From positions 1 through 19,309 of the forward strand of contig CANGWP010000026.1 in the NCBI GenBank assembly GCA_947457605.1: a stretch of DNA of 19,309 bases, written 5' to 3'. The position numbers were made by a program, and so were the translations under genes. This document shows, piece after piece, positions 7,551 through 14,742 of this stretch; position 1 is the stretch's first letter, and every line of letters starts with the position of its first letter. Under the pieces are notes generated by a model. It saw only the letters and a list, made by a program, of their open reading frames with translations, had not been told where the DNA came from and did not search any database. The stretch is from Bdellovibrionales bacterium (lineage in GTDB: Bacteria > Bdellovibrionota > UBA1018 > CAIMNF01).

Positions 7551-8801
7551 ATGTCTCACAAGGCGTCGATTCTAACGATCGGAGACGAACTTCTCATTGG
7601 CCAGGTTTTGAATTCAAATAGCCAATGGATGAGCGAAAGACTCACAGAAATTGGCTGGGCAGTAACATCCCAGATGACCGTTGGGGATGACGAGAGCTCG
7701 ATTCGCGATGCTTTGTCATTTCTTTTTAAAAAAAGCGACGCAATCATCATTGGGGGAGGTCTTGGACCTACCCATGATGACATCACGCTCGAGGTACTTT
7801 CACGTTTTTTCAAACTTCCACTCGAGATGGATAAAGAATGGTTGAAAACCCTTGAGGAGTTCTTTCGAGGCCGAAATCGGGCGATGACAGATAACAATCG
7901 AAAACAGGCACTGCTCCTGAAGAGCGCAACCCGGATCGACAATGATTGCGGGACTGCGGCAGGGCAATACATCGAGGAGGGCAGGACATCCGTATTCGTG
8001 GTACCGGGCGTTCCCCACGAGATGAAGAGCATGATGGCGCGATTCATTTTGCCAAAATTGAGCGAAAAAAGTCTCAGTGCGGGCGAAAGAATCCTGAAAA
8101 CCACCCTCCTCACGACCGGAATCGGGGAGAGCGCACTGGCATCAAAACTAGATCCCTTCGTCAAAAAGATTTCGGAGATCCCAGAGCTCAGCCTTGCCTT
8201 TCTGCCAAGCCTGACCACGGTTCGACTCCGCCTTCAGATGCGTGTTCGATCCAAGGAACAAGAAACCCTTTTCCATTCTCTTGCGCTCGAGCTCCAGACC
8301 GCATGCGAAGAGGATTTCTTTGGTCTCGAACCTGAAACCATCGAAAGTGGAGTGGTGAATCGTCTGATTCAACTCAACCGCTCCCTGGCGGTGGCTGAAA
8401 GCTGTACTGGCGGCCTGATCTCTCACCGTCTGACCCAGATTCCTGGGGCATCCAAAGTTTTGCGAGGCACCCTGATCCCTTATCAGGAGACACTGAAAAG
8501 TCAGGAGCTCGGAATACCGAAAGATCTGATTGATTCTCACGGGGTGGTTTCGAAATTCACCGCAGAGGCGATGGCCGAAGGGGTTCGGAAAAAATGGAAT
8601 GCGGACTACGGGCTTGCGACTACGGGGTATCTCGGTCCGGCAGGAGGAGACTCGTTTGCGTCCGTTGGAACCGTATGGATTGCCCTTTCGGACTCCAAAG
8701 GTACGGCTTCACGTGAGTTCAGGTATGAAAACCATCGGGAACGAAGCAAAGAACGCGCTGCCCAATCCGCAATTGATCTTCTTCGAAGGAGCCTTTTTTG
8801 A
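7551..8801 (+). CDS. cinA: CinA-like protein (nucleotide pyrophosphatase / NMN amidohydrolase)
   Basis: The 416-residue length equals full-length two-domain CinA. The N-terminal half (about 1-170) is the MoCF-like COG1058 domain, with ILTIGDELLIGQVLNSNS, GGGLGPTHDD and FVVPGVPHEMK. The C-terminal half (about 265-416) is the PncC domain, with LAVAESCTGG, where Ser284 is the proposed catalytic serine, and TTGYLGPAGGD in place of the more usual TGIAGPGGG. In characterised relatives the N-terminal domain hydrolyses ADP-ribose or related nucleotides, and the C-terminal domain converts nicotinamide mononucleotide to nicotinate mononucleotide for NAD recycling. The historical link with competence does not imply transformation here. 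GAAGAGGA precedes the ATG, and acs ends 5 nt upstream, so the two are very probably cotranscribed. Confidence 0.94.
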   Translation: MSHKASILTIGDELLIGQVLNSNSQWMSERLTEIGWAVTSQMTVGDDESSIRDALSFLFKKSDAIIIGGGLGPTHDDITLEVLSRFFKLPLEMDKEWLKTLEEFFRGRNRAMTDNNRKQALLLKSATRIDNDCGTAAGQYIEEGRTSVFVVPGVPHEMKSMMARFILPKLSEKSLSAGERILKTTLLTTGIGESALASKLDPFVKKISEIPELSLAFLPSLTTVRLRLQMRVRSKEQETLFHSLALELQTACEEDFFGLEPETIESGVVNRLIQLNRSLAVAESCTGGLISHRLTQIPGASKVLRGTLIPYQETLKSQELGIPKDLIDSHGVVSKFTAEAMAEGVRKKWNADYGLATTGYLGPAGGDSFASVGTVWIALSDSKGTASREFRYENHRERSKERAAQSAIDLLRRSLF

Positions 8802-8827
8802 ACTCTGCCGCTCCTCCAGTTAGCGGG

Positions 8828-8857
8828 TTGACATAGTACTATTTTGGCACCTGGAAT
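8828..8857 (+). promoter_or_regulatory. Candidate sigma-70 promoter for dedA-cyclase operon
   Basis: A perfect TTGACA (8828-8833) is followed after 18 nt by TGGAAT (8852-8857), which matches the -10 consensus at four of six bases. It lies in the 105-base gap between cinA and the dedA-like gene, about 50 nt before its ATG. The rest of the gap shows a small hairpin (CCGCT/AGCGG, about 8808-8827) without a T run, and nothing else I can name. Confidence 0.45.
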
Positions 8858-8906
8858 CTTCAGGGTTTCAGATGATTTTTCGTCGTCTCCCCTTTAAAAT
8901 ATCAGG

Positions 8907-9515
8907 ATGGATCAGGCAAAGGAATTTTTGGCTCAGTTCAGCGGACCGGAAGCCTATTTCGCATTTTTTGTGAGTCTCATCGGATGCAGCATCGGACTCC
9001 CGATGAACTCCGACTTGATCTTGATCACGGCCTCAATGCTTGCCACCCTTGGAGTGTTCAAACTGCCCCTTTTGATCCCCATCGCCTTTTTCGGGTTGCT
9101 TACAGGTGACTCCATCAACTTTTTCCTGGCTCGGAGATTCGGACCAAAAATTTTACGCAAAGCTCCTTTTCGATGGATCATCTCGGAAGCCAGGGTCCTC
9201 GAGGCTGAAAAATTTCTCGCAACCCGCGGGAATAAGTTCATATTCTGCATCCGATTCCTGCCGCTGATTCGAACCGTGCTTTTTTTTACTGCCGGATCAC
9301 TCAGAATCAAACCCAAGGCTTTTTACCTCTTGAATGGAGCATCCACCGTCCTTTACCTCACCATTCTGATGAATCTTTCGTATGCCGCTGGTGAAAACAT
9401 TGATTTCCTGCTTTCGCTCTTCAAGAGGTTTCAATTCGGTCTTCTTACGGTAGCAATTGCGATGTTCTCATTTGCCATACTTAAAGGCCTGAAAAAGAGG
9501 CTAACCCCACAATGA
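8907..9515 (+). CDS. DedA family membrane protein
   Basis: The 202-residue hydrophobic protein has the DedA (VTT/SNARE-associated) pattern: GLLTGDSINFFLARRFG (about 63-79) and FIFCIRFLPLIRTVLFFTAG (111-130). The arginine pair in the second motif (Arg116, Arg122) has the same six-residue spacing as the essential pair in E. coli YqjA/YghB. Re-entrant hydrophobic stretches and C-terminal membrane helices follow. DedA proteins sit in the inner membrane and are linked to proton-motive force, lipid carrier recycling and envelope stress; some act as undecaprenyl-phosphate or phospholipid flippases. Which applies here is unknown. CAGG lies just before the ATG, a weak ribosome site. The stop overlaps the start of the adenylate cyclase gene (ATGA), which points to translational coupling. 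Confidence 0.88.
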   Translation: MDQAKEFLAQFSGPEAYFAFFVSLIGCSIGLPMNSDLILITASMLATLGVFKLPLLIPIAFFGLLTGDSINFFLARRFGPKILRKAPFRWIISEARVLEAEKFLATRGNKFIFCIRFLPLIRTVLFFTAGSLRIKPKAFYLLNGASTVLYLTILMNLSYAAGENIDFLLSLFKRFQFGLLTVAIAMFSFAILKGLKKRLTPQ

Positions 9516-11833
9516 TCAAACTCCCCCTTTGGACACTTTCGATTCCCATCATTTTGATCGCGTCCACCTTTCAAATCACCTCCGATCTTGGCGAGAACGG
9601 CAAGCTAAGTCCATTTTTGAATGAGACTCTTTATCCGATGGCTCAGTCCGTAAACGGACTTATGACCAATATCAAATTCAGACTCCGAGGGCCAAGACCG
9701 GCTCCGGAGAACATCATCATTGTCGACGCGGATGACAACTCCGTCGCGAACGAAGCTCTTGGAAGATGGCCGTGGCCCAGAAGAACCTACGGAGAGATCA
9801 TCCATACCATTTTTAAGCTGGGCGCCAAGACCCTTGCCCTTGATGTCACCTTCTCAGAACCGGAAAAAACAGTGCCGGATGAACTCTATGCCATGCTGAA
9901 AGAACGGCCCGATCTTCTCGCCTCGGCGAGGAAAATCGAAGGGGATCCGATCCTGGCGGAAGTGATTCGTGCCTACCAAAAGAAAATCGTACTTGGATAT
10001 GCTGCTGACGTTTATTGCCAACCTCGATACACACCCGCAGAGGAATGCCCGATTCATGACCCCGAAATCAACCAAGAGATTGATCAGCGGCTGGGAAAAT
10101 TTGCCGCCTCTGATCGATATGAGTTCCCGACACCCCTCCAGGATAAAAGCCCGTTTCAATTCATGCTCAGGGTTTTTGCAAACATTCCAGAGTTGGGGAA
10201 CTCGGCCTTGTACTCGGGATCATTCAATATCAGTCCGGATTCGGACAGCTACATTCGAAGGTACGCGCTTGTTTCCTTTTCAAACGGGAAAATGTACCCC
10301 TCCCTTGGCCTTAAGCTTGCCGAAGTTGCGCGGGAAGACCACATGAAATTCGAGTTCTCAAGCGATGGACTCATCTCGAAGGCGTATTTCGAGAAAGAAC
10401 CCGAAAAACCGATTGCGATCACACCCGTGGGCTTCATCAATCTCAACTTCAAGGGAAAAAGCCGCTCCTTTAAGTACATCAGCGTGATCGATCTGTTCAG
10501 AATGCTCGATTCAAAAGACCCAGCAGAACAAGAGGCCTTGAAGAACGCACACGTATTCTTCGGCGTTTCGGCAATGGGAATTTATGATATGCGGGCATTC
10601 CCATTTGATTTCAACACACCGGGAGTTGAGGGACATGCGACTGCTGCGGCGAACCTGATCCATCATGATGAGATGAAATCAGCAAGTGGGATTCACATGC
10701 AATGGCTTCCTTTTGCCTGTTTGATTGTGCTTGGGGTTCTATTCGCTTATGCCTTCTCGACCCTTCAGGCAATTCCAAGTCTTTTGATTTTCGTGGCATC
10801 CATGACGATCTTTGGATGGATTGATATCCGGATTCTTTTTTCAAACAACATCAATCTCCCGACTGCATTTCTGATTCTGGAAATCCTGACGATTTTCGGC
10901 TTGATCCTTTCCGTTCGATACATTTTGGAAGAACGAAAAAAGAAGTTTGTCCGCGATGCATTCTCGAAGTACCTGGCCCCCCAAGTGGTCGACCTGGTAC
11001 TCAAGGATCCATCGAAGCTAACCGTCGGAGGAGAACGGAAGGAGCTCACAGTTCTCTTCAGCGATCTCCGGGGTTTCACCTCGTTTTCCGAAAATATGGA
11101 CCCAAAAACCCTGACCCAGCTTTTAAACGAATATCTCTCGGAGATGACCGAGATCATTTTTGAGCATGGAGGCACTCTCGACAAGTACATTGGGGATGCC
11201 ATCATGGCCTTCTGGGGCGCTCCACTGGAACAGAACGATCATGTCGAACGCGCCTGGTCTGCGGCCGTTGCGATGACCAAAAGACTGAAGGAGATCGCAC
11301 CGGATTTCAAGAAACGATACGGGATCGATGTCGGGGCCGGGATCGGCATCAATTCCGGAGTCGTGAGCGTCGGGAACATGGGATCCAAACGGATTTTTGC
11401 CTACACCGTGATCGGAGATCATGTGAACCTCGCCTCAAGGCTTGAGTCCCTCACCAGGCTTTATGGTTGCGACATCCTTACGACCGAGGATTGTTTGGAG
11501 AGAATTCCAGAATCGGACCGGAGTCGTTTCCACTGCCGGACCCTCGATTCAGTCAAGGTAAAGGGTAAGAAGAACGCGGTTGACCTGATCTCTCTGTCCG
11601 ATCAGGAAACACCTCCAAATGTCACCGAGAAGTTCGAGGAAGGAAAGAACGCCTTCCGAAATCGGGAGTGGGATCACGCAGCAGCGCTTTTTCAGGAAGC
11701 ATCCCGGATTTCAAAGGAACTGCTAGGCATTGTGGACGAGCCTTCCGAGGTTTACATGGAAAGATGCGATGATTTCAAATCCAATCCGCCGCCGGAAACC
11801 TGGGATGGATCCATTGAGATGAGGAAGAAATAG
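9512..11833 (+). CDS. CHASE2-domain class III adenylate cyclase
   Basis: The 773-residue protein begins with a membrane helix (about 4-21), a periplasmic CHASE2 sensor domain (about 25-390, with IIIVDADDNSVANEALGRWP near its start), three closely spaced helices (about 398-472), a short linker with YLAPQVVDLVL, and a class III cyclase domain (about 500-680). Catalytic residues are complete: metal-binding Asp518 (FSDLRGFT) and Asp562 (YIGDAIMAFW), adenine-selecting Lys558 and Thr632, and transition-state Asn639 and Arg643 in VNLASRLE. The Lys/Thr pair predicts ATP rather than GTP, class IIIb. The tail (about 705-773) is TPR-like and ends with the family's PPPETWDG signature. It should make cAMP in the cytoplasm in response to a periplasmic signal. 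The gene starts within the dedA stop codon; a cyclic-nucleotide-binding gene follows after one base. Confidence 0.95.
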   Translation: MIKLPLWTLSIPIILIASTFQITSDLGENGKLSPFLNETLYPMAQSVNGLMTNIKFRLRGPRPAPENIIIVDADDNSVANEALGRWPWPRRTYGEIIHTIFKLGAKTLALDVTFSEPEKTVPDELYAMLKERPDLLASARKIEGDPILAEVIRAYQKKIVLGYAADVYCQPRYTPAEECPIHDPEINQEIDQRLGKFAASDRYEFPTPLQDKSPFQFMLRVFANIPELGNSALYSGSFNISPDSDSYIRRYALVSFSNGKMYPSLGLKLAEVAREDHMKFEFSSDGLISKAYFEKEPEKPIAITPVGFINLNFKGKSRSFKYISVIDLFRMLDSKDPAEQEALKNAHVFFGVSAMGIYDMRAFPFDFNTPGVEGHATAAANLIHHDEMKSASGIHMQWLPFACLIVLGVLFAYAFSTLQAIPSLLIFVASMTIFGWIDIRILFSNNINLPTAFLILEILTIFGLILSVRYILEERKKKFVRDAFSKYLAPQVVDLVLKDPSKLTVGGERKELTVLFSDLRGFTSFSENMDPKTLTQLLNEYLSEMTEIIFEHGGTLDKYIGDAIMAFWGAPLEQNDHVERAWSAAVAMTKRLKEIAPDFKKRYGIDVGAGIGINSGVVSVGNMGSKRIFAYTVIGDHVNLASRLESLTRLYGCDILTTEDCLERIPESDRSRFHCRTLDSVKVKGKKNAVDLISLSDQETPPNVTEKFEEGKNAFRNREWDHAAALFQEASRISKELLGIVDEPSEVYMERCDDFKSNPPPETWDGSIEMRKK

Positions 11834-11834
11834 T

Positions 11835-12830
11835 ATGGGCTCCAAAGAAATAAACCTGAAGGCAAAAGACATCCTGTTCGAAGAGGGCGATCAATCCAAG
11901 AGCATGTACCTGATCAAGGGCGGAGCGATTCGAATCTTCAAACGAAAGGGCGAAGGCAAGATCGAGATTGAAACCTTGCGATCGGGACAGATCGTGGGTG
12001 AACTTTCATTTTTTGATGGTCAGCCCCGATCGGCATCAGCGGAAGCCTTGGTTACCACAGAATTGATTGAGATCACTCGGACGGCTTTGGATGCCGCCAT
12101 GACCCAGGCGCCCGAATGGCTTGTGAGCCTGATCAAGACCGTGACTGCCCGACTTCGGAGTGCAAACAATCGGATCAGGATTCTGGAGAATGTCAGTACC
12201 GAGTACGACGTCGACAAACATGGAAATAGGACAAAGGAGTACACCTTCATCACGATGGCGGAACTCCTTCGATTCAGCACCGCGATTGTCGCAGTGGGAA
12301 GCCGGTACGGAAAGAATCAAAGTGCCGAAGGGATAGAGTTTTCATCTGCGCTGCTGGAGAAATTCGGGTCCCAGATCCTTCAAGTGCCTTCTGCAAAGGT
12401 CGTCTCACTGATTGAGGTATTCAAAAGTGTTCAGATCCTGAGGGGGGATCTGATTTTGACGGATATCCGATTTGTCGATCAATTCATTCATTTTCTAAAC
12501 GAGCAGAACCTTACGGCCCATGAAAAACGGCAAGAAATATCGATGAATGGCTTCAAGGTACTCACGCTCATCGTCCAAAATCGTGCCGAGGCGTCTCCCC
12601 TAACCGAGGGCATCGAACGCCTCAACATCGGACCTGCCATAAAAGCTGCGGCGATTCCCCTGAGCTTTGCACAAGAGCTACTGGATCAGGGCTTTATCAA
12701 GAACATAACCCTCGTATCCGGTGAGGAGATTTTGGTGGACTACGATGGGGGAAACATCATTTTCATGTATCGTGCGTTCTGGTTGCTTACGGAGCTGGAA
12801 AAGCTCAACCACCAAAAGCGCAAGGGCTGA
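11835..12830 (+). CDS. Cyclic nucleotide-binding domain protein (putative cAMP effector)
   Basis: The 331-residue protein starts with a cyclic-nucleotide-binding beta barrel (about 1-120). The phosphate-binding cassette GELSFFDGQPRSASAEA keeps Glu56, Arg65 and Ser66, equivalent to Glu72, Arg82 and Ser83 of E. coli CRP, so binding is expected and cAMP is favoured. After a helix, residues about 130-331 form an unrecognised, mostly helical region. I see no CRP-type helix-turn-helix, kinase or channel segment, so it is probably not a classic transcription factor. GAGGAAG lies about 8 nt before the ATG, and only one base separates it from the cyclase stop, so cyclase and receptor are made together. 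Its stop abuts the stop of the convergent SPOR gene. The output activity is unknown. Confidence 0.85.
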   Translation: MGSKEINLKAKDILFEEGDQSKSMYLIKGGAIRIFKRKGEGKIEIETLRSGQIVGELSFFDGQPRSASAEALVTTELIEITRTALDAAMTQAPEWLVSLIKTVTARLRSANNRIRILENVSTEYDVDKHGNRTKEYTFITMAELLRFSTAIVAVGSRYGKNQSAEGIEFSSALLEKFGSQILQVPSAKVVSLIEVFKSVQILRGDLILTDIRFVDQFIHFLNEQNLTAHEKRQEISMNGFKVLTLIVQNRAEASPLTEGIERLNIGPAIKAAAIPLSFAQELLDQGFIKNITLVSGEEILVDYDGGNIIFMYRAFWLLTELEKLNHQKRKG

Positions 12831-13478
12831 TCATTCGGACTTGATGACCACGAAGCTCTCGACTTTTCGGGCGCTTTTCAGCTCCTTGCCCTTTTGATCC
12901 GCTTGCTTCAGGTTTTGGAATCCCGGGATGACCACCCGATAACGGGTTTCTGAATTTACCAAAGCGGTACGCATCTCTGTTTTGATCCCCCGCTTAAGAA
13001 ATGCGGAAATCCGCTTCTGCGCATCCTTCGAATTCGGGTACGAGCCAAGCTGCAAGGCAAATTTTCCGGAGGAAACGCCCGACTCCGCGCCCTCCTCTGA
13101 AGGAGCCGTCACTTCTCGGGCATCTCCGACGGCTTCCTCCTTGGCCGCACTTTTATGAGCGGGGAGATCCACTGGCTTGGGATGATCCACTTTAAGTTTT
13201 GATGCCTCCATTTCGTCATGAGTGGCTTCATGAATGGCTTCGGCAGCAGTGCCTTCCACATGGTGAGCTCCCTGCTCCAGCGTCTCCTTCGGAGGTACGG
13301 AATCCGGACTGGACTCCAGTTTTGCTACGGCGGATTCGGAATCCTTGGAATCAAGATTTATTCTTTTTCCATAATGAAGTCCAAGGGTGAAGAAAAAACC
13401 GACTGCGGTAAGTGCCACCAAACCCAAAACAAGAATCTCTTTCCAACTGAAAATGTAAAATTTTTCGCTTTTCTGCAT
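12831..13478 (-). CDS. SPOR-domain single-pass membrane protein
   Basis: The 215-residue protein has a short cytoplasmic N-terminus, one membrane helix (about 13-36, ILVLGLVALTAVGFFFTL), a low-complexity periplasmic linker rich in Ala, Glu, His, Ser and Pro (about 40-137), and a C-terminal SPOR domain (about 139-213, starting KFALQLGSYPNSKDAQ and ending VESFVVIKS). SPOR domains bind denuded glycan strands in septal peptidoglycan, so a role in division or cell-wall remodelling is likely, as for FtsN or DedD-like proteins. The ATG at 13478 is chosen because a longer frame from TTG 13611-13613 would run into the divergent pilin gene. The ribosome site is weak. It is convergent with the cNMP-binding gene, stop beside stop. 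Confidence 0.88.
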   Translation of the reverse strand: MQKSEKFYIFSWKEILVLGLVALTAVGFFFTLGLHYGKRINLDSKDSESAVAKLESSPDSVPPKETLEQGAHHVEGTAAEAIHEATHDEMEASKLKVDHPKPVDLPAHKSAAKEEAVGDAREVTAPSEEGAESGVSSGKFALQLGSYPNSKDAQKRISAFLKRGIKTEMRTALVNSETRYRVVIPGFQNLKQADQKGKELKSARKVESFVVIKSE

Positions 13479-13529
13479 CTTGGTCTGATTGTGCCTAGAG
13501 CCGAAGCCGAAGTCAATTGAGCACGAGAA

Positions 13530-13546
13530 TTGGCCCGTTTTTTGAA
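13530..13546 (+). promoter_or_regulatory. Candidate sigma-54-type promoter of the pilin-like cluster
   Basis: TTGGCCCG-N4-TTGAA resembles the -24/-12 consensus TTGGCACG-N4-TTGCA with correct spacing. It departs at one position of the -24 box and lacks the conserved C of the -12 GC. Transcription would start near 13557, about 20 nt before the Flp-like ATG and just ahead of its ribosome site. The 99-base divergent region (13479-13577) shows no better sigma-70 pair. Confidence 0.35.
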
Positions 13547-13577
13547 GGTACTCAGTAAGGAAAAAGGAGACCAAATC

Positions 13578-13748
13578 ATGAAAAAAATCAAAATCAAGGG
13601 CCAATCGGGCCAAGGCCTCAGTGAATACATGATTCTTGCCATGCTCATCGTAGTTGGTTCGATCGCCGCATCCCGCACACTGGGTGCCACCATCAAATCC
13701 AAGCTAGAGAACATCAATGAACAACTCCAACAGATTCATGTTCCATGA
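13578..13748 (+). CDS. Flp-type (type IVb) pilin-like protein
   Basis: A 56-residue protein with a short basic leader, a prepilin cleavage-like site after Gly11 and then QGLSEYMILAMLIVV. This puts Glu at +5 and Tyr at +6, the Flp/type IVb arrangement, followed by a single hydrophobic helix and a short amphipathic tail (KSKLENINEQLQQI). The mature form would be about 45 residues. AAAAAGGAGA lies 8-9 nt before the ATG, by far the best ribosome site of the cluster, consistent with a major, highly made subunit. Its stop overlaps the next start (ATGA). Such pilins assemble into Tad-like pili or stay as small pseudopilins; no assembly genes are in view. An in-frame upstream TTG (13530) adds 16 unlikely residues. 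Confidence 0.82.
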   Translation: MKKIKIKGQSGQGLSEYMILAMLIVVGSIAASRTLGATIKSKLENINEQLQQIHVP

Positions 13749-14095
13749 GCCAGCGAGGACAGGTTCTGATCGAACACTCGATCATGCTCATTGTGGTGAT
13801 TCTCCCGCTCTCTGCGGGAATCCTGCGCTGGGGATCGCTGGAATTCGAGCGGACTCGGTGCGCTTATGCCGCCTTTTCAGAAGCACGGAGGCGTCTCATT
13901 TCAGAGAACCGGGTGGTCGAGGCAAAAATAACCTGCAACTCTGGAATTACGGAATCTGTCCGACTGACCCCCCTTCGCGAGATCAAAGCACAGGATCCTC
14001 TTACTTCCATCGAGGGATGGGTCGTCAGGGCTTCCTCGCTCTTGGAGGAGCTATCACACTTCTCGTCTTCCTCTTCGGGGCAGGGATCGGATTGA
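13745..14095 (+). CDS. TadE-like pseudopilin
   Basis: The 116-residue protein begins MSQRG, then QVLIEHSIMLIVVILPLSAG. Cleavage after Gly5 would leave Glu10 at +5 before a hydrophobic helix, as in TadE-type pseudopilins. The rest (about 30-116) is polar, with two cysteines (39 and 63 by count), and ends in a serine-rich tail. It is translationally coupled to the Flp-like gene by ATGA. Its last 79 nt overlap, in another frame, the start of the next gene. The most likely role is a minor subunit of a Tad-like filament or secretion system; no closer assignment is possible. Confidence 0.7.
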   Translation: MSQRGQVLIEHSIMLIVVILPLSAGILRWGSLEFERTRCAYAAFSEARRRLISENRVVEAKITCNSGITESVRLTPLREIKAQDPLTSIEGWVVRASSLLEELSHFSSSSSGQGSD

Positions 14096-14595
14096 GCATG
14101 ATTCACATTAGGGCCATTGCTCAGCGCCAGATCAATCTGGATCGGTGCGCCGGAAGCGCAGCTCACTTTGTGCGCCACATGCTCCGGGACCTTACACGCT
14201 CACACCTAAGAGTCGAAACCTCACGACTTGCGACCCTTCCTCTCCTTCCAACCCCAACGGGACCCGCGGCACTTGAAATCTTTCGGAAAATTCTCACAGT
14301 CGAAGCAATGATTCAGCGCGCGATCAAACTGGGTTGGGAGGAACGAAAGACGCGGTGGAATGATTTTCCGGGTGTCGGATGCGGATTGCGGAACAGACCT
14401 CAGCGCAGTCGATTTCCTGACTTTGGTTTCAGCATCGTAAGTCCCGAGGCTTCGATTCTTGAAACTCAGAGCAGCTCCTACCTCTCAAATCCCCCAGGCG
14501 AAGTCCGCTTGTCACTGTCCGTTGCAAAATTGAGCACAGAGGCTCTGGTTGAGCCGGAGAAAATTCATGAATGGTCTGTTCGATGGTCCCGGTAA
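14017..14595 (+). CDS. Pseudopilin-like / TadG-like protein lacking Glu+5
   Basis: The start is chosen at ATG 14017 because MGRQG followed by FLALGGAITLLVFLFGAGI gives a third prepilin-like N-terminus in a row; a frame open further upstream runs only through the preceding gene. The product has 192 residues. If cut after Gly5, position +5 is Gly rather than Glu, as in tip-type pseudopilins such as GspK that also lack it. After the helix comes HIRAIAQRQINLDRCAGSAA, which resembles the RxxQNAADAAA region of TadG-like proteins, then a polar domain of about 140 residues. It overlaps the TadE-like gene by 79 nt and the next gene by 29 nt. A later ATG (14098) would delete the membrane helix. Coding status is likely; function is inferred. 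Confidence 0.62.
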   Translation: MGRQGFLALGGAITLLVFLFGAGIGLSMIHIRAIAQRQINLDRCAGSAAHFVRHMLRDLTRSHLRVETSRLATLPLLPTPTGPAALEIFRKILTVEAMIQRAIKLGWEERKTRWNDFPGVGCGLRNRPQRSRFPDFGFSIVSPEASILETQSSSYLSNPPGEVRLSLSVAKLSTEALVEPEKIHEWSVRWSR

Positions 14596-14740
14596 GATGG
14601 CTGGATCCGCAATTCTGGAGATGTGTGTATGGAGCTTTATCATTCTCATCACTTTGATTGGATTCGAGCGAAGTTTTCTCAAGCGCTATCGTGGCTTCAA
14701 GGTCGCAATTCAAAATCAAGCTGCCCGCCTGAAACCCTGA
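14567..14740 (+). CDS. Small pseudopilin-like membrane protein
   Basis: A 57-residue protein beginning MNGLFDGPGKMAG, then SAILEMCVWSFIILITLIG. Cleavage after Gly13 would place Glu18 at +5, again the pseudopilin pattern, with one hydrophobic helix and a short basic tail. GGAGA lies 7-8 nt before the ATG. A TTG at 14549 in the same frame is an alternative start but has no ribosome site of its own. It begins 29 nt inside the previous gene. It is similar in size to the Flp-like protein but lacks Tyr+6. Confidence 0.6.
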   Translation: MNGLFDGPGKMAGSAILEMCVWSFIILITLIGFERSFLKRYRGFKVAIQNQAARLKP

Positions 14741-14742
14741 AA

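Noticed and set aside
8845..8863. TGGCAC as a sigma-54 -24 box upstream of the DedA gene
   Set aside because: No GC-containing -12 element lies at the required spacing; the overlapping TTGACA promoter is a better reading.
13479..13613. Longer SPOR-protein start at TTG 13611-13613
   Set aside because: It would overlap the Flp-like pilin gene and its ribosome site, and adds 45 residues before the short cytoplasmic segment and membrane helix expected of this family.
14623..14742. Longer start (GTG 14623 or ATG 14629) for the last protein of the pilin-like cluster
   Set aside because: The added residues are out-of-frame reading of the small pseudopilin gene, whose leader and helix are convincing.
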